Assembly: GCA_003513005.1 (NCBI GenBank)
Contig: DOTD01000092.1
Location: 31,564-95,563, forward strand
Source of the DNA: Desulfotomaculum sp.
GTDB taxonomy: Bacteria; Bacillota; Desulfotomaculia; Desulfotomaculales; Nap2-2B
Reading direction: 5' to 3'
DNA length: 64,000 nucleotides
The notes beneath the pieces are model-generated. The model did not search any database and was not told the DNA's origin. It saw nothing but the letters and a program-made list of their open reading frames with translations. The position numbers and the translations under genes are program-made. How positions within the stretch are numbered: the first letter of the stretch is position 1; every line of letters begins with the position of its first letter. Of this stretch, positions 46,139 through 55,156 are shown one piece after another.

Positions 46139-46981
46139 GTGAAAAAAGCCCGTTTACGGTTTTTAGGTATTGCAGTAGTTATTATTGCACAGTTCTATAT
46201 ATGTTCTTTTGCATTTGCCGCAGGCGCCACTACTTCTTTGCATTTAGTGAAATATAACACTGACGGTGTAACCGTATTGGCTGAGAAAACAGTTGATTAC
46301 AAATGGATGGAACGGAACCTGAGGGTATATGGAGACGGCAAAACCCATTATTACCATCAGGGTCCTGTATTTGAAGGTAACATATGGGATCCGGATGAGG
46401 TTAAAAACCTTAAAGATAAAGGAGCAGTAAAAGGCGCCGCATTGAAAGACCTTTGTGAACTGTTAGGCGGGATGACCGCCAATGATGAAGTGATGCTCGT
46501 TTCTGTTGATAAATGGCATACCGAATTTGCTTATGACAATATATACGAACCACAGTCTGCTCAAGGGACTATAGCGCTTTGCTGGTACAATGGAGAAGAT
46601 GCCCTTGAAGGGGAACATTATGGTGTCGGATACCCCGCAAATAATGCCTACCGCACTGCCCTGCAGATAGTTTTTATATCAGAAGACACTAACAAAGAGG
46701 GCAAGCGTGTCTTCGGCAACAGCGACATGAAAACAACCTTGACAAAACAGAAATATCAGCATTTCTTCGAGGGTCAATATCCAAGCACTAACGGGCTTTC
46801 CGGCAAATGGATTACCGAGTTGAGGATATGCAGCGGCGGTAAACATGGTGAATCAGATATCAAATTAGAAAGCAACCCAGCAGCGGGATTGAAAAGCTCA
46901 CTTCCCTGGACGCCTATTTCTTTAGGACTTGTTGGAGTGGTTATGATCGGTGCGTACTTCTTTATAAGCAGGAGAAAATGA
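46139..46981 (+). CDS. Membrane-anchored HYYHQGP-type surface module protein
   Basis: A 280-residue protein from GTG 46139 with GGAG 9 nt upstream. It has a signal peptide (about 1-27), one module of the type seen in the 38326 protein (HYYHQGPVF, LKDLCELLGGM, YPSTNGLSGKWI) and a C-terminal membrane anchor (about 256-276) ending SRRK instead of SLH repeats. It starts 13 bp after the phosphoesterase and is followed after 1 bp by a second module gene. Presumed role is capture of oxyanion or cofactor at the membrane for the next-door WtpABC; inference. Confidence 0.7.
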   Translation: MKKARLRFLGIAVVIIAQFYICSFAFAAGATTSLHLVKYNTDGVTVLAEKTVDYKWMERNLRVYGDGKTHYYHQGPVFEGNIWDPDEVKNLKDKGAVKGAALKDLCELLGGMTANDEVMLVSVDKWHTEFAYDNIYEPQSAQGTIALCWYNGEDALEGEHYGVGYPANNAYRTALQIVFISEDTNKEGKRVFGNSDMKTTLTKQKYQHFFEGQYPSTNGLSGKWITELRICSGGKHGESDIKLESNPAAGLKSSLPWTPISLGLVGVVMIGAYFFISRRK

Positions 46982-46982
46982 A

Positions 46983-47564
46983 ATGAGAGAAATTAAGTCA
47001 AAAAGCTTATTAATTGTTGGCGTATTGTTAATTTTAGCGTCATCAATATTGATCTATATTAACGCATATCCAAGGCAGGCAGATGATGGAATAAAAGATT
47101 GGAAGTTAACTTTGTCAGGCCGGGATGGAATTAAAAAAACACTGTCCCACAAGGATATAACCTCACTTCCGGCATACTGCGGCAATGGAGGATTTTTTTC
47201 AACAGTAGGGATTATTTATGGACCATATAAGGCAAAGGGTGTAACTGTCGAAAACCTTTGCAAACAGGTTGGCGGTGTATTTCAAGATGATGTAGTAATG
47301 ATATCAGCGGAGGACGGTTATTCAACTGTCTTAGACTATAAACAGATTCAAGGTGAATTTATTACTTACGATAGGAACCTTAAAGAAACGCCGCATGGTG
47401 AGTTAAAGATAATTTTAATGTATGAACAGGACGGCAGGCCATTATCGGATGAGGACGGCAGGCCATTCAGAATTGCTATTGCCGGAACAAAAAAAGGACT
47501 TTTAACTGAAGGTACGTACTGGGTTAAATGGGTAAATAAGATAGAAGTGCTTAAAACCCCTTAA
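46983..47564 (+). CDS. Membrane-anchored sulfite-oxidase-fold-like protein
   Basis: A 193-residue protein with an N-terminal anchor (about 8-27). A single domain follows with WKLTLSGRDG, LPAYCGNGGF, YKAKGVTVENLCKQVGG and a terminal WVKWVNKIEVL. The order resembles the molybdopterin-binding domain of sulfite-oxidase-type enzymes, with Cys in YCGN where these have CAGN, but much is missing. It starts 1 bp after the preceding gene and lies 34 bp before wtpA, so it is probably co-transcribed with the transporter. It may be an extracytoplasmic binding partner. Confidence 0.68.
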   Translation: MREIKSKSLLIVGVLLILASSILIYINAYPRQADDGIKDWKLTLSGRDGIKKTLSHKDITSLPAYCGNGGFFSTVGIIYGPYKAKGVTVENLCKQVGGVFQDDVVMISAEDGYSTVLDYKQIQGEFITYDRNLKETPHGELKIILMYEQDGRPLSDEDGRPFRIAIAGTKKGLLTEGTYWVKWVNKIEVLKTP

Positions 47565-47598
47565 ATATCAACATATTTATAGCATGGGAGCAAAATCA

Positions 47599-48684
47599 AT
47601 GAATACCCGGAAGTGGTTGTATTCCCTTTTAATATTGATAATTGCTTTGGAAACAGCCGGATGTTCTTTATCTGGCCCGGTTCGGGAAAGAAATAAAGTG
47701 AATTTGAAAGTTATTATTGCCGGCAGCCTTTTAGTTCCTTTCCAGGCTCTAGAAAAAGAGTTTGAAAGGGCTAATCCGGATATAGATGTATTGCTGGAAG
47801 GGCATGGAAGTGTCCAGGTAATACGGAGTGTAACAGAGCTAAACGACAAAGCAGACATTATAGCAGTCGCAGATGCCCAGCTTATACCCCTAATGATGTA
47901 CTCCACCATAATACCAAAAAGCAGCAGACCTTATGCTGATTGGCACATTAATTTTGCAGCCAACAAGCTAGGAATTGCTTATAAAAATGATAGCGCCTAT
48001 TCGTCGGAAATTAACGCTGATAACTGGTACAGTATAATTTCCAGGCCGGATGTAACTATTGGCCTGGCGGATCCGCGCATTGACGCCATGGGATACCGCA
48101 CATTGATGTCAATACAGCTTGCAGAGGATTATTACCATGATCAGAGTATATTTGAAAAATGCATCAGTTCTGCTTTTAATCCCCCTATCAGCATCATAAA
48201 GAATGGAGACCTTTCGCTGATCAAAGTCCCGGAGATTATTAGTTCAACCAAACAAAAAGTTAAATTAAGAAGCTATAGTATTCAATTAATGGCACTGCTG
48301 GAGTCGGGTGATCTGGATTATTCTTTTGAATATGAAAGTGTTGCAAGACAGCGCGGGCTTAAGTTTCTCAGTCTGCCTGAAGGTATCGACCTTAGCAATA
48401 GTGATTATGAAAAGCAGTATCAGAAGGTGAAAGTAAGCCTGGATTTCAAAAGATTTGCCTCGGTAGTTCCTGATTTCAAGGGTACACAAATAGTGTATGG
48501 GGTAACGATACCAAATAATGTCTCCCATCCGGAGGAAGCAGGCAGATTTATTAAGTTTTTACTTGGCCCAAATGGACGGCGTATATTCAGTCAATGTCAC
48601 CAGACGTTTTTAGTGAATCCGGAATGTGACAATTTCCTTGCCCTGCCCGAAGATCTGATGCCATATTTCACTTGGAGAAATTGA
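47599..48684 (+). CDS. wtpA: Tungstate/molybdate-binding lipoprotein WtpA-like
   Basis: A 361-residue lipoprotein from ATG 47599 (GGGAG 8 nt upstream) with lipobox-type ETAGC near 23. The mature chain has IIAGSLLVPFQALEKEFE, EGHGSVQVIRSV near 77 and ADAQLIPLMMY, the WtpA/ModA signature of ModA-like proteins that bind tungstate or molybdate in an octahedral fashion. DPRIDAMGYRT near 157 continues the match. Its stop overlaps the wtpB start (TGATG). Confidence 0.88.
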   Translation: MNTRKWLYSLLILIIALETAGCSLSGPVRERNKVNLKVIIAGSLLVPFQALEKEFERANPDIDVLLEGHGSVQVIRSVTELNDKADIIAVADAQLIPLMMYSTIIPKSSRPYADWHINFAANKLGIAYKNDSAYSSEINADNWYSIISRPDVTIGLADPRIDAMGYRTLMSIQLAEDYYHDQSIFEKCISSAFNPPISIIKNGDLSLIKVPEIISSTKQKVKLRSYSIQLMALLESGDLDYSFEYESVARQRGLKFLSLPEGIDLSNSDYEKQYQKVKVSLDFKRFASVVPDFKGTQIVYGVTIPNNVSHPEEAGRFIKFLLGPNGRRIFSQCHQTFLVNPECDNFLALPEDLMPYFTWRN

Positions 48685-49508
48685 TGAGAGGTTCCGGCCG
48701 GATAAAACATATAAGTGTGAAACTTTTTTTCCGGCATGGTTTTGCCTTCTGTTTTATCGTGTTAGGTATCGTTATATTGCTGTTCATATTAGTCCCCTTG
48801 CTTAAGATGGTCTTTCTTTCTGACAAGAGAGCATTATGGCTGGCTTTTTTTGACACTGAAACAATGCAGTCTGTCCTGCTCACGATATACGCCGCCCTGA
48901 TTGCGTCGGTGATTGGTTTTATTTTAGGGGCGCCGCTTGCTTACCTGCTTGCCCGTTATGACTTTCCCTTCAAGAGCATCCTGGAGGGTTTAATTGATCT
49001 CCCAATAGTAGTGCCGCATTCGGCTGCCGGCATTGCTCTTTTATTTGTTTTCGGGGGTAATTTTCTTGTCGGAAGATGGTTTAATCAAATCGGACTGCAG
49101 TTTGTCGATTCCTTAGCCGGTATAGTTATCGCCATGCTTTTTGTAAGCGTGCCTATCCTTATAAATTCGGCCAAGGAAAGTTTTCGGAAAGTGGACGTAA
49201 GGCTGGAAAAGGTTGCCCGTACACTCGGGGCTTCCCATTGGCAGACGTTTTTCAGAATTTCGTTTCCGCTTGCCTGGAGAAGTATTCTTGCAGGAAGTTT
49301 AATTATGTGGGCACGCGGAATGAGTGAATTTGGCGCAGTAGTTATTCTTACTTATCACCCTATGACAGCCCCTGTTTTGATTTATGAACGGTTTGAGGCT
49401 TACGGATTAACCCAGGCGGCGCCGGTTGCGACAATAATGATCATTATCAGCGCCTTTGTTTTTATAAGTATTCAGGCTCTTTTACGCAGGAGGGAAGATA
49501 ATGATTAA
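48684..49508 (+). CDS. wtpB: Tungstate/molybdate ABC permease WtpB-like
   Basis: A 274-residue integral membrane protein with about six hydrophobic segments and the EAA loop (LEKVARTLGASHWQTFFRI). ATG 48684 with GGAG upstream is coupled to the wtpA stop; it overlaps wtpC by 8 bp. It forms the channel of the uptake system. Confidence 0.87.
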   Translation: MRGSGRIKHISVKLFFRHGFAFCFIVLGIVILLFILVPLLKMVFLSDKRALWLAFFDTETMQSVLLTIYAALIASVIGFILGAPLAYLLARYDFPFKSILEGLIDLPIVVPHSAAGIALLFVFGGNFLVGRWFNQIGLQFVDSLAGIVIAMLFVSVPILINSAKESFRKVDVRLEKVARTLGASHWQTFFRISFPLAWRSILAGSLIMWARGMSEFGAVVILTYHPMTAPVLIYERFEAYGLTQAAPVATIMIIISAFVFISIQALLRRREDND

Positions 49509-50556
49509 GATTTCCGGATTATGCATAGAGCTTCGAAGCTTTACGCTGCGGAACATGAATCTGAATATTGCAGGCGGTGATTACTTTATCCTTGTAGGCC
49601 CTTCCGGTTCCGGCAAAACTGTTTTACTGGAAACAATCGCGGGACTCCACAGAGTGACTTCCGGCCGGATCGTGATTGATAATGAAGATGTTACATTTCT
49701 CGAACCCGAGAAACGTGCTATTGGCATGGTATATCAAGATTGCGCTTTATTTCCGCATCTTTCCGTCAAGGAGAATATTGTTTTCGGACTGAGGGTCCGG
49801 CGGGAGAAAACAGAGCGGATAAACTTGGAACTGGGCAGGGTTATCCAGCTTCTTGATATAGAGCCCCTGCTTTTTAGAAAGCCAAATACACTAAGCGGTG
49901 GTGAAAAGCAAAAAGTTGCCCTGGCCAGGGCTTTAGTGACCGATCCGAAAGTTTTGCTCCTAGATGAACCTCTAAGCGCGCTTGATCCACAGTCACGTGA
50001 GAACATAAGGCGTGAAATCATTGGGATTCATAATAGTTTGGGCATTACGGTCGTGCACGTCACTCATGATTTTGGAGAAGCAATCAGCATGGGCACACAA
50101 ATAGCGGTGATTGGTGAAGGATCAATAAAACAGGTGGGTACACCGGACGAAATATTCCGCCGTCCCAATTCCGAATTTGTAGCCAGATTTACTATGGCGA
50201 TGAATATATTGTCCGGACTGGCAAAAAAGGAAGATAACAGGGCAACGGTTTTTATAGTCGAAGGTACTAAGTTTATAACCGATTCAGATATAGAAGGTCA
50301 CTGTTATGCCTCAATCAGGCCGGAGGATATTTTGATGTCGGATGTAATACTTTCCGGTGATATTCAGAACTATTTTCCTGTGGTAATCAACCAGATTGTC
50401 AATAATGGCCCGGTTGTTCATATCACGGTCAACTTGCCGCCTATGCTGGTATGCATGCTTACCCGCCATTCCTTCGAAGCGATGGATTTAAAAGTTGGCA
50501 AACAGGTTTTTCTTTCCTTTAAGTCGTCTGCTGTAAACTTATTTCATTGTCAATAG
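49501..50556 (+). CDS. wtpC: Tungstate/molybdate ABC ATPase WtpC-like
   Basis: A 351-residue ABC ATPase with GPSGSGKT near 34, the Q-loop, LSGGEKQKVALARAL near 132 and LLLDEPLSALDP near 153. A C-terminal TOBE/MOP-type region (about 230-350) is of the kind that senses oxyanion in ModC-like proteins. It ends the transporter operon; the next surface gene begins 18 bp later. Confidence 0.87.
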   Translation: MIKISGLCIELRSFTLRNMNLNIAGGDYFILVGPSGSGKTVLLETIAGLHRVTSGRIVIDNEDVTFLEPEKRAIGMVYQDCALFPHLSVKENIVFGLRVRREKTERINLELGRVIQLLDIEPLLFRKPNTLSGGEKQKVALARALVTDPKVLLLDEPLSALDPQSRENIRREIIGIHNSLGITVVHVTHDFGEAISMGTQIAVIGEGSIKQVGTPDEIFRRPNSEFVARFTMAMNILSGLAKKEDNRATVFIVEGTKFITDSDIEGHCYASIRPEDILMSDVILSGDIQNYFPVVINQIVNNGPVVHITVNLPPMLVCMLTRHSFEAMDLKVGKQVFLSFKSSAVNLFHCQ

Positions 50557-50574
50557 GAAAAAAGAGGTGAAAGT

Positions 50575-51732
50575 ATTAATAAGCATAAAATAAACCATGC
50601 GCTGCTTTTACCCTTGTTAATAATTACTATGATATTAATGGCTGTAATAGCGGTAGCAGAACCGGTTTTGGCCTCCGGCACGGCTAATCTGTATATCAAA
50701 AAGCTCGCCCCCGATGGTACAACCATTATTTCCGAGAAAACACTCAATTATAAGTGGCTGATGGATCCCGGCAACATACCTGTGATGGGTGACGGGACAA
50801 CGCGTTATTACCATCAGGGTCCTGTATTTATCGACGATGCTGATGAAGAAAAGGAACAGGCGCTTCGTTGGAACAAGGTGGAAAATACAAATATCCGGGA
50901 AAAGGATATGGGCGCTCTTAAGGGCGCCAACTTAAAAAACCTGTGTAATCTTGTTGGAGGCATGTCGCCAGGCGACACAATAAAAATAAAGGCAAGCGAC
51001 GGTTTTAATAAAACATTTGCCTATAAAAACGTGTACGATTACTCAAAACGTGAAGGACCCATGGTTATTTGCTGGTACAAGGACGGCTTATATCCCGATA
51101 CCGGGTACACGGAAGGTATGCGCCTGGTCTGGTTTGCCGACACTTCAAGCAATCCATGGGGCATCAATGCTTTTGGCAACTGGGATTGGCACGAGGCCGC
51201 CGATTCAGAATACTGGTATTATTACAGAAGTGGCGGTGAGAGTTACCCAACAACCACCGGGCTTTCGATACAAAATATTTGCGAGCTGACAATATACAGT
51301 GTTAAACAAGCAGGTATGTCCGCCATAGCGCCGGTATGCATGTTCTCTGCTGACAAAGCTTCGGGCAATGCCCCGCTCACAATAAAATTCACAGACCTGT
51401 CTGCTAACTTTCCTGCATCATGGGCATGGGACTTCGATAATGACGGCAAAATAGACAGTACCGCTAAAAATCCATCCCATACCTATAATACTCCCGGTAT
51501 ATACAGCGTCAAACTTACTGTCAGCAATGCCGCCGGTTCCGATAACGGGATTAAGGTTGATTACATAATAGTTATCACAGAAGCTTCAAATGTATCATCC
51601 CAGCCAAAAATATCAGGTAATGCCGGTAAACGTTCAAATTGGCCAATTATTACTCCGGCGACAATATCGATTGTTACCACTGTTGTTATTATTAGTATGG
51701 GAATTATCTTTTTTAGAATGCGCCGGCGGTAG
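50575..51732 (+). CDS. Membrane-anchored surface module protein with one PKD domain (probable AUU start)
   Basis: A 385-residue protein if read from ATT 50575, which lies 6 nt after GAGGTG and gives a full signal peptide (NKHKINHALLLP then a hydrophobic core to VLASG). The next conventional start, TTG 50614, has no ribosome site and shortens the signal. Residues 36-245 are a close copy of the module in the 38326 protein; a PKD domain follows (about 255-335), then a C-terminal membrane anchor (about 358-380). It lacks SLH repeats. It follows wtpC by 18 bp, presumably in one transcript. Confidence 0.72.
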   Translation: MNKHKINHALLLPLLIITMILMAVIAVAEPVLASGTANLYIKKLAPDGTTIISEKTLNYKWLMDPGNIPVMGDGTTRYYHQGPVFIDDADEEKEQALRWNKVENTNIREKDMGALKGANLKNLCNLVGGMSPGDTIKIKASDGFNKTFAYKNVYDYSKREGPMVICWYKDGLYPDTGYTEGMRLVWFADTSSNPWGINAFGNWDWHEAADSEYWYYYRSGGESYPTTTGLSIQNICELTIYSVKQAGMSAIAPVCMFSADKASGNAPLTIKFTDLSANFPASWAWDFDNDGKIDSTAKNPSHTYNTPGIYSVKLTVSNAAGSDNGIKVDYIIVITEASNVSSQPKISGNAGKRSNWPIITPATISIVTTVVIISMGIIFFRMRRR

Positions 51733-51885
51733 CAGTTTCCAATAACATACTCTTTTATAATTAAAATTGTGTAAAAGAAATGGTATGTAAATAACTGAGC
51801 TGCGTCCACCTTTGTGAATGAAAAAATATTTTCAATTTTTTGCAGGGTTATTGTTTTATTTTGTCGAATGTCTATAGCTGTAAAA
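51733..51885 (+). other. AT-rich spacer before the tandem riboswitches
   Basis: No gene. A weak TTG/TATAG-type promoter may lie near 51852-51880. The rest of the 585 bp up to 52317 is occupied by two riboswitches and two terminators. Confidence 0.4.
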
Positions 51886-51978
51886 TCTCCGAGTCTGGCA
51901 GGCCTTGATGATAACTTGAGCAGCCAGACCGATAAGGTACATGGGGAAACCCCTGTGCCTCCCATTATGGAAAGGAGA
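51886..51978 (+). promoter_or_regulatory. Moco/Tuco-type riboswitch, first of a tandem pair
   Basis: Closed by TCTCC/GGAGA. It contains a perfect GTCTGGC/GCCAGAC stem, a hairpin GTACATGGGGAAACCCC, TGCCTCCC and ATGGAAAGGAG: a clear match to the family signature. Its own terminator follows at 52001. Confidence 0.82.
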
Positions 51979-52000
51979 ACATAGCTTATCTTATTATTAA

Positions 52001-52042
52001 AAGCATGTCACTTTTTTATATTGGGGGACGATGCTTTTTTTA
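52001..52042 (+). terminator. Terminator of the first tandem riboswitch
   Basis: AAGCATGTC (52001-52009) pairs with GACGATGCTT (52027-52036, one bulge), with the T run at 52035-52041. Confidence 0.72.
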
Positions 52043-52073
52043 TTTTTAAAATAAATTCTAATATAAAATTGAG

Positions 52074-52165
52074 CTCCGAGCCAAACAGCCTGAATGCTTA
52101 TAGCAATGGCTGCCGGCCGTTAGGGTATGTTGGGAAACTGACCTGCCTTCCATTGTGAAAAGGAG
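52074..52165 (+). promoter_or_regulatory. Moco/Tuco-type riboswitch, second of a tandem pair
   Basis: Closed by CTCC/GGAG. It contains TTGGGAAACTGA, CTGCCTTCC and GTGAAAAGGAG, a more divergent copy of the first element 188 bp upstream. Confidence 0.68.
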
Positions 52166-52188
52166 ATTTGATCTGTTTTTTTTAATGA

Positions 52189-52231
52189 CGGGGCCAGCTT
52201 CTTTTAGCAAATTGGCGCCGGTATTTTTTTT
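52189..52231 (+). terminator. Terminator of the second tandem riboswitch
   Basis: CGGGGCCAG (52189-52197) pairs with TTGGCGCCG (52212-52220, one mismatch), followed by an eight-T run. Confidence 0.7.
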
Positions 52232-52317
52232 AAAGGAGGTAATTTATAGTTAGAAAATTACTGTTTTGATGATGGATACATACAATTAGATTTTTTTTAA
52301 AATAAAGGGGGATCGAG

Positions 52318-55095
52318 ATGTTTAAGAAAAGAAAAACAGCTTTCTGTCTTATATTAGCGTTATTGTTCATCCTGTCGCTGGCGGGAATGTCGTTTGCCCA
52401 ACAGTCGTCAGATATCCAGGACCACTGGGCAGGAAAACAGATCAGTGACTGGATAAGCAAAGGTTTAGCTCAAGGGTACCCGGACGGGGCGTTTAAACCG
52501 GATAACAGCATTACAAGAGCAGAGTTTGTATGTTTAGTCAACAGGTCCTTCGGTTTAACCTCCACTGTAAAAACGGATTTTTCCGATGTTGCGCCAAACA
52601 ACTGGTTCGCCGGTGATATTGCCAGTGCCAGGGCAGCCGGTTATATAACCGGTTTTGAGGACGGGACTTTCAGACCGGACAAACAAATCAGCAGACAGGA
52701 AGCGGCTGTTATGCTGGCCAGACTGCTCAAACTGGAGACAGCTACTGATAATTCGGCATATCTAGATACGTTTACGGATGCGAAAGACATCTCCGCATGC
52801 AGCAAGGGTTCTGTGGGCGCTGCAGTTGCCAGGGGATTGATAAACGGGTATCCCGATCAAACTATCCGGCCTGCGGCTAATATTTCCAGGGCGGAAGCAA
52901 TTGTTGCGATTGACCGCTCTATTGCTGTCCAAGTGAAAGTATCCAAGTATGATCAACCGGGAACATACGGTCCTGCATCAGGCACGGAAATAATCGAAGG
53001 CAACGTACTGATCAGCGCGGCGGGGGTAACTCTTCAAAATACAAAAATCACAGGCAGCCTTGTTTTGGCTGAGGGCATCGGCGCCGGCGACGTTACGCTT
53101 AAAAATGTCATCGTGCAGGGCGAAACGGCCGTTAAAGGCGGCGGGGCAAACAGCGTTGTGTTTGAAAACTGTACAATGCCGGCCGTCATAGTTGCTAAAG
53201 AAGGTGTCAGAATTGTTGCCGCGGGTAATACATCAGTTAACATAGTACGTTTGGAATCGGGGGCCGCGCTGGCCGAACTGAAAATTACCGGCCCCGGCTT
53301 TGAAATGGTAACTCTTACACAGGTAATTCCTGAAAATGCAAAAGTTATTTTAGATGGTAATTTCGATAATGTAAAACTTGAGGCGGACAAGATAAATCTA
53401 TCTGTTACCGGTGGCGTCATAGAAAAGCTTGAAGTTGCCGGAACTGCGGCCGGGGATAAAATCGATCTCGGAAGCAGCGTAAAAATAAATACTTTAATCC
53501 TGGATGCGGCGGTAAACGTTACGGGAAAAGGCGCTATTCAGACGGCCAAGGTAAACGTGTCAGGGTCAATTATTGAACCGGTCCCTGCTGTTTTCGATAA
53601 AGCGGCCGGTGTTACGGTTACTGTTGGCGCCGCATCTTCAACAGGCGGCGGCAGCGGCAGCGGGCAGGGGCCCGGGGGCGGTGGTGGTGTTGCTCCGCTT
53701 AATTTTTTGGGCGCTTACCTAACTTCAACAGGGGAATCCATTGAAGGCAGCTTAACTGTTCCGAAAAATCCCGAAATAAAGCTCGTCTTTGATCGGGGCG
53801 TTGTAAGAGATCACTGGGATACAAACCAGCAATGCATAACCATGCGTGTTCAATCCGGACCAAGTGTTCCAATAAACGTTTTCAGGGCGCCGAATTATCT
53901 GGATGAAAGCGAAAAAAAGATTATTTACGTATCTCCTGTAAATAACCTGAACCCCGGAACAACGTATGTTATTACTATAAGCGCTGGTCTTGCTGCAAAC
54001 AATGACAAAACCCTCGGAACACAAAAAGAAATCACCTTTACTGTAGCGAGCGGCGGTGGTGGCGGCGGCGGAGATAATACACCTCCGGTATTCGGACAGG
54101 GTTATCCAACCACAGCCAATATTACGCAGACTTCGTTAGATTTACTGATTCGGACAAATGAAAACGGCAAGGCCTACTATGTTATACTGGGCAATGGCGC
54201 TCCAGCCCCCACTGCCCTTCAGGTAAAAGAAGGCCTTGACGCAAATAATCAGGCTGCTGTAAAATCCGGCAGCGGCAATTTGACGGCCAATACGCAATTG
54301 ATTATAAACATTACTGGTTTGACTGCAGGGACTGCCTATGACATATATGTCGCTGCCGAAGATAGTAAGCCAAACCTGCAGGCAGGTCCGGCAAAAATCA
54401 GTGTCACAACAACAACGGAAAATGACCTGAGTAACGCCGGCGCAGCGTTAGCGGCAGACGGCAGCAAAACAGCCGGCGCAGCCTTCGACATCAGCATTAC
54501 CGGAGCGAAAGACAACACCGGAGCTGATTTAGCAGGCGCCGTCGCGGTAACCATCACTAGCGACAAAGACGGAGAAGTATACAACAGCGACACAGCATTC
54601 ACCGCCGGAGCAGCGACAGTGTCAATAGCAGCGGACAAAGTCATAACAGGCGGGATCAACACTTTAACTGTAACCATAGCCGGCGTAACCCCACACCCAA
54701 CGGTAGAAGTCACCGTAACGGCAGCGACACAGATCAGCCCGGCGAACTCCGCCGCAGAAATTGCGCCGGCGCTGGCCAAAGGCGTAACCAGCGCCCTAAC
54801 CATAACCTTAAAAGACAACTACGGCAACCCGATTGCCAATACAGCTAAAAACATAAAGATCGTCGTTACCGTAACCAACGCGGATCCGGCGACAGCGGAA
54901 GTCTATACAGTCGACGGCAGCGCCGTAACAGCGACAACCACCCTGTCAAGGTCCATCACAACCGACGCGGCCGGCAAAAGCACATTCACAGTTATCATGC
55001 CCGGAGCGATCGACCCTGCTGACGGAATATCCGTCCAGGTAACCCAGAACAACGGCACGGCAATCGGCGGACCCTTCACCTGCACAGAGTCTTAA
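52318..55095 (+). CDS. Large SLH surface protein with beta-helix-like and Ig-like domains
   Basis: A 925-residue secreted protein. Signal peptide (1-27), then three N-terminal SLH repeats (about 32-200; DHWAGKQISDWISKGL, YPDGAFKPDNSITRAEF). A long stretch of short beta repeats (about 215-450) resembles a right-handed beta helix. Gly-rich linkers and Big_5/SbsA-like Ig domains follow (about 455-590, 600-700), then an invasin-like beta domain to the end. ATG 52318 has AAAGGGGG upstream. It sits behind tandem riboswitches, so its expression should follow Mo/W cofactor level. It is followed after 61 bp by a second Big_5 protein and a FecBCD-like transporter. Ligand unknown. Confidence 0.8.
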   Translation: MFKKRKTAFCLILALLFILSLAGMSFAQQSSDIQDHWAGKQISDWISKGLAQGYPDGAFKPDNSITRAEFVCLVNRSFGLTSTVKTDFSDVAPNNWFAGDIASARAAGYITGFEDGTFRPDKQISRQEAAVMLARLLKLETATDNSAYLDTFTDAKDISACSKGSVGAAVARGLINGYPDQTIRPAANISRAEAIVAIDRSIAVQVKVSKYDQPGTYGPASGTEIIEGNVLISAAGVTLQNTKITGSLVLAEGIGAGDVTLKNVIVQGETAVKGGGANSVVFENCTMPAVIVAKEGVRIVAAGNTSVNIVRLESGAALAELKITGPGFEMVTLTQVIPENAKVILDGNFDNVKLEADKINLSVTGGVIEKLEVAGTAAGDKIDLGSSVKINTLILDAAVNVTGKGAIQTAKVNVSGSIIEPVPAVFDKAAGVTVTVGAASSTGGGSGSGQGPGGGGGVAPLNFLGAYLTSTGESIEGSLTVPKNPEIKLVFDRGVVRDHWDTNQQCITMRVQSGPSVPINVFRAPNYLDESEKKIIYVSPVNNLNPGTTYVITISAGLAANNDKTLGTQKEITFTVASGGGGGGGDNTPPVFGQGYPTTANITQTSLDLLIRTNENGKAYYVILGNGAPAPTALQVKEGLDANNQAAVKSGSGNLTANTQLIINITGLTAGTAYDIYVAAEDSKPNLQAGPAKISVTTTTENDLSNAGAALAADGSKTAGAAFDISITGAKDNTGADLAGAVAVTITSDKDGEVYNSDTAFTAGAATVSIAADKVITGGINTLTVTIAGVTPHPTVEVTVTAATQISPANSAAEIAPALAKGVTSALTITLKDNYGNPIANTAKNIKIVVTVTNADPATAEVYTVDGSAVTATTTLSRSITTDAAGKSTFTVIMPGAIDPADGISVQVTQNNGTAIGGPFTCTES

Positions 55096-55156
55096 AAAGC
55101 AGTGCGGTTTTTATAATTGATTGACATACTTATTTAACAGGAGGCAGGAAAAGGTC

